64,000 nt of DNA from Methylomicrobium agile (GTDB lineage Bacteria > Pseudomonadota > Gammaproteobacteria > Methylococcales > Methylomonadaceae): NCBI RefSeq assembly GCF_000733855.1, contig NZ_JPOJ01000001.1:992001-1056000 (forward strand), given 5' to 3'. The notes beneath the pieces were generated by a model. The model had not been told where the DNA came from. It ran no database searches and saw nothing but the letters and a program-made list of their open reading frames with translations. Each line of letters starts with the position of its first letter. Positions within the stretch are counted from its first letter, which is position 1. The position numbers and the translations under genes were made by a program. This document shows, one piece after another, positions 45,229 to 55,929 of this stretch.

Positions 45229-45610
45229 GGGTCTTGTCGTAGATGGCTTTCATTTCTTTAAAAGAAGCCAGGGATTCTCTCAGATTTTGTTCCGCCGGCT
45301 GCATGTTGCCGCTCTTCAAGTCGGCCTGGGCCTTGACCATGGTGTTAACCGCTCTTTGGCGTTGACGTTCGGTCACCTCGAAGCGAAACTCTTTTTGCTG
45401 TTGGCGGGCCGTACCGATCACTTTGCTGACCGCGGCGTTGTCTTCACCTTTTTCCAGCATGCCGACAGCCTGCTCGAGGCTGGCAATCGTGCTTTCAACG
45501 GCAGTCTTTACCGCCTCTTCGCCGACCGGCTTGGAGAATGCAGAAGTTGAAGCGGTAAAAAGGGTTGCCGCCATCGTTAAGGAAACCAGTGCATTTTTAA
45601 AAGAATTCAT
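45224..45610 (-). CDS. Exported helical protein (128 aa), unknown function
   Basis: A signal peptide (about 1-25, SLTMAATLFTASTSAFS) is followed by an all-helical mature domain rich in Ala, Gln, Glu and Lys. Two repeat-like helices (TAVESTIASLEQAVGMLEKGE and VNTMVKAQADLKSGNMQPAE, each split) suggest a small TPR-like or four-helix fold. No family name is certain. The gene ends inside the edge of a family A repeat. ATG 45610 is chosen as the start of the signal peptide; an ATG three codons upstream is possible. Confidence 0.7.
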   Translation of the reverse strand: MNSFKNALVSLTMAATLFTASTSAFSKPVGEEAVKTAVESTIASLEQAVGMLEKGEDNAAVSKVIGTARQQQKEFRFEVTERQRQRAVNTMVKAQADLKSGNMQPAEQNLRESLASFKEMKAIYDKTH

Positions 45611-45933
45611 GACGATCATTAAACCTAATAAATTGATAATGTTGTTGTTTTTATATAGTCATCAACATGAGGCTTCATACAAAAAATCGCACAAATTCAA
45701 ATTAACTGACTAAATAAGTCAGTTATTCTAGCACATAAATTTTGAACTTCGTTACGGTAAGCTCCCGCGTGAACAAAACGCATTGCTTGGACGCCTTCTC
45801 TTACGCGATCAGCGCGACGCCTGTTTTATCCCGATGCCTGCAAAGCCATTACGGTAAAATGGCGGAGCGTAAGCCCGAAACCGCTTGCGCCCTTGTCCCC
45901 TAAATCTTTTACTTATCCTTTCGGAACAACACC
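45611..45933. other. Intergenic region upstream of ybiT
   Basis: About 320 bases between divergent genes. The first 100 bases are AT-rich and probably hold promoters. I recognise no specific site, RNA gene or repeat. Confidence 0.4.
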
Positions 45934-47526
<1,593 letters not shown>

Positions 47527-47590
47527 TATCGCTGTTTGGGTTGCGCTTTGCGCAATCCGACTTTGATTTCTCCGATGCACCGGGTTAATT

Positions 47591-48034
47591 ATGAACGATT
47601 ACATACTCCTCCTGCACCTCCTGGCAGCCACAATCTGGACCGGCGGACATCTGGTTCTGGCCATTACGATTCTTCCCAGAGCACTGAAGGAGAAATCGCC
47701 CACGGATTTATTACGCTTCGAAGCCGGTTACGAAAAGGTGGGAGTCCCGGCGCTCGCGATTCAGGTAGTCACCGGATTACTGTTGGCCCATAATATCATG
47801 CCGGACATTGCCATGTGGTTCAGCTTCGACAACCCCCTATCGCGATTGATTTTACTAAAACTCGGTTTACTCTTGGCGACCCTCCTGTTTGCCATAGATG
47901 CAAGGCTGAGAATCATCCCGAATCTGACTGAGGAGAACCTGATGCCTCTGGCGTATCACATTATTCCCGTGACGGTGATTTCCGTTCTTTTTGTCATCGT
48001 GGGAGTGTCATTTAGAACCAGCGGGCTACTTTAA
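47591..48034 (+). CDS. CopD-like membrane protein
   Basis: A 147-residue protein with four helices (about 2-20, 50-68, 82-100 and 120-142). Histidines are placed near helix ends (LLHLLAATIWTGGHL, LLLAHNIMP, AYHIIPVTV). The LLHLLAAxIWxGGH opening is typical of the CopD/DUF2269-type small membrane proteins, some of which bind haem or copper. Copper handling would make sense in a methane oxidiser, but the sequence does not prove it. It follows ybiT by 64 bases. Confidence 0.75.
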   Translation: MNDYILLLHLLAATIWTGGHLVLAITILPRALKEKSPTDLLRFEAGYEKVGVPALAIQVVTGLLLAHNIMPDIAMWFSFDNPLSRLILLKLGLLLATLLFAIDARLRIIPNLTEENLMPLAYHIIPVTVISVLFVIVGVSFRTSGLL

Positions 48035-48066
48035 TTCGGGATAAGCCATTATATCCGAGGCAGCTC

Positions 48067-48142
48067 TGTAGGGCGTTTTCGCGATAGCAAAACGCCAACA
48101 GGCTTCAAAGAGGCGGATTGCCTTCGGCGAATCCGCCCTACA
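48067..48142. repeat. Family B double-hairpin repeat (copy 1)
   Basis: 76 bases bounded by TGTAGGG and CCCTACA. Two internal hairpins: GGCGTTTTCGCGATAGCAAAACGCC split as GGCGTTTT / AAAACGCC, and GGCGGATT / AATCCGCC. Further copies lie at 49698, 50522 and, inverted, 54013. This one lies between convergent genes and could act as a bidirectional transcription end. Confidence 0.93.
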
Positions 48143-48148
48143 AGCTTC

Positions 48149-49564
48149 CTACAGGCTTCCGGAAAGGATCAGCTTGGCCAGCCGCAGGGCATGGATACGC
48201 AGTTCGGGAACCGCGATCGCTTCCCAATAGCGGGCTTTGAGCATCGGCCCGATGTAAAACAGGTCGGGGACCGATTGCCCGTCAGTGCCGACGACCCGAT
48301 ACTGATCGTCCACTTCCAAGCCGATTCTCGCCGGGTCCTGCTGGATCAGGCCCTCGTCCCGCAACTGGGCAAGCAGCGGAATGTCCGAGGCGGCGAGGTT
48401 GTAATTGGGGCCCGTGCAGTTGACCATCGCGCCCACCGTCAATTCCCGGCGCGTTTCCGCATGGCGCGGCCGGACGACGACGGTAACGGCGTCTCCCTCT
48501 TTTCGATAGCTCAGGATCTTGCCCGCCACGATTTCCGCCTGCCCGGAATGCGCCATTTGGTGCAAACGCTGATGCGCGCAGGGCGCCAGACGATGGCGGT
48601 GAATATCCCAGTACGCCTGGACGTGAACCAGAAACCGTCGCCGCTCCGTCAAGGGCAAACGCCGCCAGATCTCGGGCGTATGCGGACGCAGCTCGTTGAT
48701 CGCATCGCGCCAGTTGCCGCCCTCGGCTTCCCTGCGCCGCGCTTCCCGGCGCAGCGCGCGCATATAAGCGCGAACCGAGCAGGAGGCTGCCGCCTCCTCC
48801 AGATAGGCGGGAAAAGCGGCCGTAACGGGCGGCCTGGCGGTGAACCGATGTCCTTGCGGCAATAAACCGCGGCGGGAGAGAAGAAAAACTTTTCCGGAAT
48901 TGCTGTTCCGGGTCAGCCTGAACAACACGTCGATCGCGGTATGCCCGCTTCCCAGCAAGAGAATGGGCTTGTCGGCGTCCACCCGGTCAAGGCCGGCGAA
49001 ATCCCAGGGATTCGCAATGTAATTGCCGGGTTTGAAGCCATCCGGCGCCGGTCTCAAATTTCCGGGCAGAGCGTGTCCAAGCGCGAGCACCACTTGGTCT
49101 GCGGACAGGCTCCGGCTGTCCTCCAGTTCCACCGAAAATCCGCCTCCCTCTTCCCGAGGGCGAACGGAAAGCGCTTCTCCACTGATTTTTTGAACGGCGA
49201 TGGGACTGCCTTTTTCCGCTTCGGCCAAGGTAGATTCCAGGTAGTCGCCGTAAATGCGCCGGGCGATAAACGACGAGGCGTTGAAAGCCGGATCGATATT
49301 CCGGCAATAATTGACGAAATGATCGGGATCGTCCGCCAATGCGCTCATATTGCCGGCCGGGACGTTCAATACGAAATTGTCGTCCCAGGTGCGGTAGGCA
49401 AGCCCGCGCCCGAAAGGGGCCTTGCGTTCCACCAAAACCAGGCGCACCGGGTCCCCAGTGTTTTGGCGAAGGATGTTCACGGCCGTGAGCGTGCCGCTGT
49501 AACCGGCACCTAAAATGACGATCGTGCGTTTCTGAAAGGAATTATTGTCTTTTTGCGTCGGCAT
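48149..49564 (-). CDS. FAD/NAD(P)-binding flavoprotein (YdhS/HpnW-type fold)
   Basis: A 471-residue protein. The dinucleotide motif IVILGAGYSGTLTAVNILR lies near residues 14-32. The FGRGLAYRTWDDNFVLNVPAGNMSAL region (split, about 55-80) marks the NAD_binding_9 group. A second Rossmann motif LLLGSGHTAIDVL lies near 195-207, and a C-terminal CTGPNYN / LFYIGPM block follows. It is related to FAD-dependent oxidoreductases of unknown substrate. The ATG at 49564 (MPTQKDN) is chosen; an upstream frame to 49603 adds residues without similarity. Confidence 0.82.
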   Translation of the reverse strand: MPTQKDNNSFQKRTIVILGAGYSGTLTAVNILRQNTGDPVRLVLVERKAPFGRGLAYRTWDDNFVLNVPAGNMSALADDPDHFVNYCRNIDPAFNASSFIARRIYGDYLESTLAEAEKGSPIAVQKISGEALSVRPREEGGGFSVELEDSRSLSADQVVLALGHALPGNLRPAPDGFKPGNYIANPWDFAGLDRVDADKPILLLGSGHTAIDVLFRLTRNSNSGKVFLLSRRGLLPQGHRFTARPPVTAAFPAYLEEAAASCSVRAYMRALRREARRREAEGGNWRDAINELRPHTPEIWRRLPLTERRRFLVHVQAYWDIHRHRLAPCAHQRLHQMAHSGQAEIVAGKILSYRKEGDAVTVVVRPRHAETRRELTVGAMVNCTGPNYNLAASDIPLLAQLRDEGLIQQDPARIGLEVDDQYRVVGTDGQSVPDLFYIGPMLKARYWEAIAVPELRIHALRLAKLILSGSL

Positions 49565-49697
49565 TGTGGGCGGATTCTCGAAAAGTGAACGGGAAAAACA
49601 CAAACAAAGGCGGAATGTGCTTTTAAGTGTATTACCGATGCCTTATTCCAAGCAAGGCTATTCGCCTGTAACGAAGCAGCTCCAACCCAAAGAGATC

Positions 49698-49779
49698 TGT
49701 AGGGCGTTTTCGCGATAGCAAAACGCCGGCATATGCTTCAAAGCCATTGGCGGATTGCCTTCGGCGAATCCGCCCTACA
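49698..49779. repeat. Family B double-hairpin repeat (copy 2)
   Basis: 82 bases from TGTAGGG to CCCTACA with both hairpins intact; the linker between hairpins is five to six bases longer than in copy 1. It sits in the 500-base gap between the flavoprotein gene and the small exported protein. The rest of this gap shows no gene. Confidence 0.93.
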
Positions 49780-50063
49780 AGTACGAGCTTGCTTTTGAAT
49801 TCAACCGTCGATATTGTTACCCGGCACGAAAATGCCGGGCAACAATAAAGCCATTGCCCAAACCTACGCGACCGAACCACAAAACGGCCCTGTTTTTGCA
49901 TGTATCGGCGACTGCGGTCACAGTATCGACGCTGCCGGAGCCGGATCGGTTCCTGACCGCCTCCGCCGCGGAACCCGCACTCGTCATAGCCCTGTCCGGA
50001 TGGGTTCGGCGCGAAACATGAACCTTTACATTCGTCCTCCAAACCAACAACGAGAAACCGTCC

Positions 50064-50495
50064 ATGTACAACGTGATCAAAAACTTTACCCCTTCAATGC
50101 CAATCATCGCCGTTTTTATCGTGGCCCTTGCAAGCATCGGCGATGGCCTGGCGGCCCCGGCAGACGAGCCGGTCCCCAATCTTGTCGGCATTTGGGCGGG
50201 AGAAAACCACACTTACTCCGACAAAAAGGGCCATTTGAACTGGACGAAGACGATAGAAATATTCGAACAGAAAGGGCGCATATTCAAAGGGCAATTTACC
50301 TATTCGGCCGGGACAAAGCATTTCTTCGGCGTCATCTATCCCGATAACACGACGTTTACATGGGTTGCGGAGGATAGCCAGGGTTATAACCACGGCCACA
50401 TTCACAGTAACGACAAGATCAGCGCCTGTTACGTGGAAGCCGGCGGCGACGCGACCGTGGGCTGTGCCGAATTGACCAGACAGCATAAACCATGA
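50064..50495 (+). CDS. Exported protein (143 aa), unknown function
   Basis: A signal peptide (about 1-30, PIIAVFIVALASIGDGLAA) is followed by a compact beta-rich domain. It has a VGIWAGENHTY start, a GRIFKGQFTYSAGTKHFFGVI core and two cysteines (CYVEAGGDATVGC) that could form a disulfide. The pattern resembles small lipocalin-like or DUF-type periplasmic proteins, but I cannot name the family. It stands alone between two family B repeats. Confidence 0.65.
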   Translation: MYNVIKNFTPSMPIIAVFIVALASIGDGLAAPADEPVPNLVGIWAGENHTYSDKKGHLNWTKTIEIFEQKGRIFKGQFTYSAGTKHFFGVIYPDNTTFTWVAEDSQGYNHGHIHSNDKISACYVEAGGDATVGCAELTRQHKP

Positions 50496-50521
50496 TGCCA
50501 GCCTGGCGCTGTAAACAAATC

Positions 50522-50600
50522 TGTAGGGCGTTTTCGCGATAGCAAAACGCCAACAGACTTCAAAGCAATGGCGGATTGCCTGGCGGCGAATCCGCCCTAC
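50522..50600. repeat. Family B double-hairpin repeat (copy 3)
   Basis: 79 bases from TGTAGGG to CCCTAC. The second hairpin loop reads GCCTGGCG instead of GCCTTCGG. It lies 25 bases after the stop of the exported protein, in the 340-base gap before the RND pump. The rest of the gap is empty. Confidence 0.92.
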
Positions 50601-50835
50601 GGACTGACTCGAAATAAAAAGCATGCCCGCCCCCTGTTGATCTGCAAACACCCCGTGCCTCTCGCCTGCTGGTTTTTCAACAAGACCAGGCCGTAAAACA
50701 CCTTCACCTTCGCCAAACAACCGCCAAACCGCGGACAAACAGGCGCAATGCGCCGGTTGGCATGTAACTTGCGCTATCCGGTTACCCGCGTTTTCAATTC
50801 AGGCTCCATCACAACGGATCGTTCAAGCCCTCTTC

Positions 50836-53800
50836 ATGTGGATCGTTCAAATTGCTCTCCGCCGCCCCTATACCTTTATCGTGGCGGCCCTGCTGATTCT
50901 TTTGTCTACCGTTTACGTACTGCGCAAAATGCCGACCGACATCTTTCCGACGATCGACATTCCGGTCGTTGCGATGCTCTGGCAATACAACGGCATGACC
51001 GCGAAGGAAATCGCCGACCGGCTGACCGGTTCGGTCGAACGCTCGATGAGCCTGATCGATGGCATCGAGCACAGCGAATCGCTGTCTTATGCCGGCGCGG
51101 CGGTGATCAAGGTGTTTTTCCATCCGGGCACCGACATCCGGACCGCGATCGCGCAGGTGATGTCGAGCAGCAATTCGGTCTACCGCTCGCTGCCGACCAA
51201 CGTCTCGCCGCCCCAGGTGATCCAGTATTCGGCCTCCGACCTGCCGCTGGTGCAGCTCGGCATTTCCAGCAGCACGGTGCCTGACACCGAGGTGAACGAC
51301 CTGACCAACAACATCGTCCGGAATATGCTGCAATCCAAACCCGGCGTCGCGATGACCTACCCGTTCGGCGGCAAAAGCCGGCAGATCACTGTCGATACCG
51401 ACGTGCCGGCGCTGCTGGCGCGCGGGATGACGCCGACCGACCTGTCGGATGCGCTGGCCGAGCAGAACCTGATCCTGCCGACCGGCACGATCAAGATCGG
51501 CCCGACCGAGTACGACGTGACGCTGAACGGGGCGGTCGCGGCGATACCGCGCCTCGCCGACCTGCCGGTGCGCACCGACCACGGCGCGACCACGCTGATC
51601 CGCGATGTCGCGAACGTCCGCGACGGCACGGCTCCGGTCACCACGATCGCCCGCCAGAACGGCGAACTCGGCATTCTGACCTCGGTCTTCAAGGTCGGGC
51701 GCACCTCGACCCTGGAAGTGGTCGAACACGTCAGACAGGCGATTCCGAAAATGCTCGGGCTGATGCCGGAGGGGATCAACATGCGGCTGATGTTCGACCA
51801 GTCGCTGTTCGTGAAAGCCGCGATCGGCAACGTGCTGCACGAAGCGCTGATCGCGGCCGGCCTGACCGCCGCGATGCTGCTCTTGTTTCTGGGCAATTGG
51901 CGCACCACCTGCATCATCGCGGTCTCTATCCCGCTGTCGATCATGGTGTCGCTGATCGCGCTGTACCTGATCGGCGAAACGATCAACCTGATGACGATGG
52001 GCGGCCTGGCGCTGGCGGTCGGCATTCTGGTCGACGACGCGACCGTCGAGATCGAGAACATCGAGCGGCAGATGCTGCTCGGCAAGCATCCGCGCCAGGC
52101 GATCCTGGACGGCGCGGCCGAGATCGCGATGCCGGCCTTCGTCTCGACCCTGTGCATCTGCATCGTGTTCGTGCCGATGTTTTTTCTGACCGGCGTCGCG
52201 CGCAGCCTGTTCGCGCCGATGGCCGAGGCGGTGGTGTTCGCGATGCTGGCCTCCTACGCGCTGTCGCGCACGCTGGTGCCGACCCTGGTGATGTTTGTGA
52301 TGGCCGGCCATCACGGCCATACGGACGCGCCGCCCCGCCATGCCCTCGCGCATGCGTTCAGCCAGTTGCATCAGGCTTTCGAACGCGGTTTCGAGGCCTT
52401 CCGCAGCCATTATGTCGTGCTGACCGCCCATCTGCTGAACCATCGGCGGCGCTACGGTTCGACGATCCTGGGTTTCTGCCTGTTATCCTTGGGCCTGACC
52501 CCCTTATTGGGCCGCGACCTGTTCCCGGCGGTCGATGCGGGCCAGATACGGCTGCATGTCCGGGCGCCCTCCGGCACCCGGGTCGAAGAGATGCCCCAGC
52601 AGATCGACGCCGTGGAAGCCTTCATCCGCCAACGCATCCCTCCGGCAGAACTGAGCGACATGCTGGATATCGTCGGCGGCCCTTACAGCACCCGGAACAC
52701 GCTGTTCGGCAACTCCGGCACGGTCGAAGCGGCCGACACCGAAATCATGATTTCGCTGACGCCGGGACGCCATGCGCCCAGCGCCGACTATATCCAATCC
52801 CTGCGCGCCGAACTGCCGCGCCGCTTCCCGAACCTGGAGTTCTTTTTCCAGCCTGCCGACCAGGTCAGCCAGACGCTGAACTTCGGCGTGCCGGCGCCGA
52901 TCGACGTGCAGTTCATCGGCGGCAAACCGGACGAAGTGATGCCGCTGGTCCGGGCGTTTCAGAACCGGCTGCGGCAGATTCCAGGCATCGTCGATGCGCA
53001 TATTTACCAGCGCCTGAACCGGCCGGCATTGGACCTGGAAATGAACCGCGCTCAACTGCAACAGTTCGGCCTGTCCGCGCGCGACGTGGCGCAAAACCTG
53101 CTGCTGACCTTGAGCGGCAGCATGCAGACCGCGCCGTCGTACTGGCTGAATCCGAACAACGGCAATACGGTCAATATCGGCGTGATGGGCAATCCGCTGA
53201 AACTCGACAGCCTGGACGCGCTGCTGAGCACGCCGGTCCGCGGCAACAGCGGCCCGCCGCAACTGCTGGGCAATCTGGTCAAACTGAAACGGTCGCAGCA
53301 GCCGGCCGCGGTGACCCACTACAACGCGGACAACGTTTTCAATGTTTACGCCAGCGTCGAAGGCCGCGATCTCGGCTCGGTCAGCGGCGAGATCGACCGA
53401 CTGATCGGCGAAACCCGCCCCGCCTTGCCCCGCGGCGTCGAGCTGGCGGTGCGCGGCCAGATCGAAACGCTGAACGGCTCCTTTGTCGGGCTGGCGTCGG
53501 GTCTCGCGGTCGCCATCGTCTTGCTGTATCTGCTGCTGGTAGTGAATTTTCAATCCTGGCTGGACCCTTTGATCATCGTCAGCGCCCTGCCCGCGGCGCT
53601 GGCCGGAATCGCCTGGATGCTGTACCTGACCGGCACGACGCTCAGCATTCCGGCGCTGACCGGCAGCATCATGGCGATGGGCGTGGTGACCGCGAACAGC
53701 ATCCTGCTGGTCTCGTTCGCGCGCAGCCGGCTGGAGGAAGGCGTGCCGCCCGCGACCGCCGCGCTGGAAGCCGCCGCGACCCGGCTCCGGCCGGTGCTGA

Positions 53801-54000
53801 TGACCGCGTTCGCGATGATCGTCGGGATGCTGCCGATGGCGGTCGGCTGGGGCGAAGGCGCCGAACAGAACGCGCCCTTGGGCCGGGCGGTGATCGGCGG
53901 ACTCACCTTCGCGACCGCTTCGACGCTGCTGTTCGTGCCGATCGTGTTCGTGGCGGTGCATCAATGGTTGCAGCACCGGCAAAACCGGATAGCCGTTTGA
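50836..54000 (+). CDS. RND-type multidrug efflux pump (HAE-like)
   Basis: A 1054-residue inner-membrane permease. The N-terminal helix (about 11-30) is followed by a periplasmic porter domain starting RKMPTDIFPTIDIPVV. The fourth-helix motif GILVDDATVEIENIE has the Asp pair of proton-translocating RND pumps, and TM10-12 (MAMGVVTANSILLV) is complete. The sequence lies in the MexF/MdtB-like broad group that also includes pumps of unknown substrate. It starts an efflux locus whose adaptor, TetR regulator and outer-membrane factor lie downstream. No frameshift is visible. Confidence 0.94.
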   Translation: MWIVQIALRRPYTFIVAALLILLSTVYVLRKMPTDIFPTIDIPVVAMLWQYNGMTAKEIADRLTGSVERSMSLIDGIEHSESLSYAGAAVIKVFFHPGTDIRTAIAQVMSSSNSVYRSLPTNVSPPQVIQYSASDLPLVQLGISSSTVPDTEVNDLTNNIVRNMLQSKPGVAMTYPFGGKSRQITVDTDVPALLARGMTPTDLSDALAEQNLILPTGTIKIGPTEYDVTLNGAVAAIPRLADLPVRTDHGATTLIRDVANVRDGTAPVTTIARQNGELGILTSVFKVGRTSTLEVVEHVRQAIPKMLGLMPEGINMRLMFDQSLFVKAAIGNVLHEALIAAGLTAAMLLLFLGNWRTTCIIAVSIPLSIMVSLIALYLIGETINLMTMGGLALAVGILVDDATVEIENIERQMLLGKHPRQAILDGAAEIAMPAFVSTLCICIVFVPMFFLTGVARSLFAPMAEAVVFAMLASYALSRTLVPTLVMFVMAGHHGHTDAPPRHALAHAFSQLHQAFERGFEAFRSHYVVLTAHLLNHRRRYGSTILGFCLLSLGLTPLLGRDLFPAVDAGQIRLHVRAPSGTRVEEMPQQIDAVEAFIRQRIPPAELSDMLDIVGGPYSTRNTLFGNSGTVEAADTEIMISLTPGRHAPSADYIQSLRAELPRRFPNLEFFFQPADQVSQTLNFGVPAPIDVQFIGGKPDEVMPLVRAFQNRLRQIPGIVDAHIYQRLNRPALDLEMNRAQLQQFGLSARDVAQNLLLTLSGSMQTAPSYWLNPNNGNTVNIGVMGNPLKLDSLDALLSTPVRGNSGPPQLLGNLVKLKRSQQPAAVTHYNADNVFNVYASVEGRDLGSVSGEIDRLIGETRPALPRGVELAVRGQIETLNGSFVGLASGLAVAIVLLYLLLVVNFQSWLDPLIIVSALPAALAGIAWMLYLTGTTLSIPALTGSIMAMGVVTANSILLVSFARSRLEEGVPPATAALEAAATRLRPVLMTAFAMIVGMLPMAVGWGEGAEQNAPLGRAVIGGLTFATASTLLFVPIVFVAVHQWLQHRQNRIAV

Positions 54001-54012
54001 TGGCGCGTCGAA

Positions 54013-54089
54013 TGTAGGGTGGATTCGCCGCCAGGCAATCCGCCTCTTTGAAGGGGATTGGCGTTTTGCTATCGCGAAAACGCCCTACA
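54013..54089. repeat. Family B double-hairpin repeat (copy 4, inverted)
   Basis: 77 bases, in the opposite orientation to the other three copies, inserted between the RND pump and its adaptor gene. Ends TGTAGGG / CCCTACA; hairpins GGATTCGCC-type and GGCGTTTT / AAAACGCC intact. Transcripts crossing it would carry two stable stem-loops between the two coding regions. Confidence 0.93.
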
Positions 54090-54138
54090 GCTCTACGCCT
54101 CTACAGTTTTATCAAAATAACCCAATAGGAAGAAGCTT

Positions 54139-55467
54139 ATGTCCAGTCAACTCTCGCCTACCTTCGCTTTTCCGCCCGCGGGCCGTCCCCGGCGAACGCT
54201 GGCCAGGGCCGGCGCGGCCGCGTCGATTCTGCTATCGCTGCTGCTCGCCGGCGGCGGCTGGCGTTATGCGGTCAACCGGAGCGAAGCGCAAACCCTGCGC
54301 GAAAATACGCTCGCCAGCCTCCGGCGCAGCGTGATCGCGGTGCATCCGAAGCCCGGCGAGACTTCACGCAAACTGGTGTTGCCGGCCAGCCTGAAAGGTT
54401 ATTCCGAAACGCAGGCTTTCGCGCGCACCAACGGTTATCTGAAAGCCTGGTACAAGACCATCGGCGATAAAGTCAAGAAAGGCGACCTGCTGGCTGAAAT
54501 CGACGTGCCGGAACTGGAACACGAACTGGCGCAAGGCCGGGCCGCGCTGGCGCAGGTGAAAGCCCGGCGGGAGCTGGCGCATTCGACCTGGGAGCGCTGG
54601 AACCAGTTGAGCCTGACCGACGGCGCGCCGCGCCAGGAGGTCGACGAGAAGCATGCCGCCTTTCTGCAGGCGGAAGCCGATCTGGCCGCCGCGGCCGCGA
54701 ATGTGAAGCGCCTGGAAAATATCGAAAACTACCGCCGCGTCGTCGCGCCGTTCGACGGCGTGATTACGCGCCGCGCGGTCGATGTCGGCAGCCTGATCGG
54801 CACCGGCGCCCAGGAGCTGTTCGCGCTGACCCAGACCGATCCGCTGCGCCTGAGCGTCTGGGTGCCGCAAGCCTACGCGGATCAGATCAAAGCCGGCCAG
54901 ACCGTGTCGGTACGTCCGCTCGACGGGCAGGAAAAACCCTTAAAAGCCCATATCGACCATGTCGCCGGCGCGCTCGATCCGCTCACCCGCTCCCGCCTGG
55001 CCGAAATCAGCCTGCCCAATCCGGACGGCAAACTGCTGCCGGGGGCTTATCTGGAAATCGCGATCGACGTTGCAGTCGACGCCAGCCCGTTGGTGGTGCC
55101 GGCGAATGCGCTGGTGATGGATAAGGAAGGCGCGCACGTCGTGATCGTCGACGGCGAAGGCAAGATCGCTGTGCAGCCGGTCAGGATAGGCCGCGATTTC
55201 GGCCGCGAAGTCGAAATTCTGGAAGGGATTGCCTTGAATGATATCCTGGTAGCCAGTCCTTCCGACTTGCTGACCCAGGGCGAGGCGGTCAGCGTGGTGG
55301 AGGCCGGGGGGCAAGCCGAAAGAGAAGCCGGTCGCCACGCTTTAAAAAAACGGAAATTCATCGCTTACTTGGCTACCCAAGACCTGCCAGGGTTTGAAAA
55401 CCTGGCAGGTCGGCAAAACGCCGGCCAACGCATCGAAAATCGTTTTAATCCGCTGCTTCCGGAGTAA
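54139..55467 (+). CDS. RND efflux periplasmic adaptor
   Basis: A 442-residue membrane-fusion protein with an anchor helix (about 27-46), the lipoyl segment RTNGYLKAWYKTIGDKVKKG and a short coiled coil. Then come the VVAPFDGVITRRAVDVGSLIG half-lipoyl block and the barrel domain (PLRLSVWVPQAYADQIKAG). Partner of the pump encoded 138 bases upstream. The last 40 residues (from about RHALKKRKF) have no family similarity. They are encoded partly by a perfect 11-bp palindrome (55381-55411), so a repeat has replaced or extended the original C-terminus. Confidence 0.9.
   Translation: MSSQLSPTFAFPPAGRPRRTLARAGAAASILLSLLLAGGGWRYAVNRSEAQTLRENTLASLRRSVIAVHPKPGETSRKLVLPASLKGYSETQAFARTNGYLKAWYKTIGDKVKKGDLLAEIDVPELEHELAQGRAALAQVKARRELAHSTWERWNQLSLTDGAPRQEVDEKHAAFLQAEADLAAAAANVKRLENIENYRRVVAPFDGVITRRAVDVGSLIGTGAQELFALTQTDPLRLSVWVPQAYADQIKAGQTVSVRPLDGQEKPLKAHIDHVAGALDPLTRSRLAEISLPNPDGKLLPGAYLEIAIDVAVDASPLVVPANALVMDKEGAHVVIVDGEGKIAVQPVRIGRDFGREVEILEGIALNDILVASPSDLLTQGEAVSVVEAGGQAEREAGRHALKKRKFIAYLATQDLPGFENLAGRQNAGQRIENRFNPLLPE
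55381..55411. repeat. Palindrome inside the adaptor reading frame
   Basis: GACCTGCCAGG (55381-55391) pairs perfectly with CCTGGCAGGTC (55401-55411) around GTTTGAAAA. It is translated as part of the adaptor tail (DLPGFENLAGR). Such GACCTGCCAGG palindromes are common intergenic repeats, so one here inside a gene end is unusual. Confidence 0.85.
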
Positions 55468-55570
55468 CAAGGTTCCAGCAATCGCTGCTGCTCATCCACC
55501 AACCGTTTCTCGCGCACTCCTCGTACCGGCCGTCCTGCCCAGATGCTCCTTAGGCTTTCGTCAAAAAACA

Positions 55571-55722
55571 ACTTCCCCCTTTGAAAAAAGGGGATCGAGG
55601 AGGATTTGTTCGATAAATCGCCTCCTGCCCTCGGCAATCGCTCCTGCATTACTCTCGATCGCGTGTTCCCGACGCAATCTACCTCCAGCCTCCCTGCAGT
55701 CGTCTTTTTCAAAGAGGGGAGT
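55571..55722. repeat. MITE-like element with inverted ends
   Basis: About 150 bases with ends ACTTCCCCCTTTGAAAAA and TTTTTCAAAGAGGGGAGT (16 of 18 positions complementary). An internal AGGGGATCGAGGAGGATTTG stretch follows the left end. It fills the middle of the 400-base gap between the adaptor and the MBL remnant. No coding frame. Confidence 0.75.
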
Positions 55723-55866
55723 GAATAATCCACTTTTCATAACCATCCATTTCGGAAAGTTATTTTCCACCAGATCCTCAATCAATACCGGCTGGTATGC
55801 GTCTTGCACGCCAGCGAATCTCATTGCCAATTTTTTCTGCCTTTTAATCCCCTCAAAGGAGACAAT

Positions 55867-55929
55867 ATGTCCAAATCCTTCCCTGCGTTTGCCGCCCTGA
55901 CCGCGGCACTGGCCGCGGCCGCGAAGTGA
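55867..55929 (+). pseudogene. Detached signal-peptide start of the MBL hydrolase gene
   Basis: From ATG 55867, behind a CAAAGGAGA ribosome binding site, the frame reads MSKSFPAFAALTAALAAAAK and then stops at 55927-55929. This is a typical exported-protein start. The main MBL frame begins within the stop region in another frame, so the signal sequence and enzyme are no longer joined. Confidence 0.75.

Noticed and set aside
51897-54017. Frame of about 700 codons on the plus strand and one of over 500 codons on the minus strand (50809-52443)
   Set aside because: Both overlap the RND pump gene in other frames and encode low-complexity Arg/Ala/Pro- or His/Gln-rich sequence.
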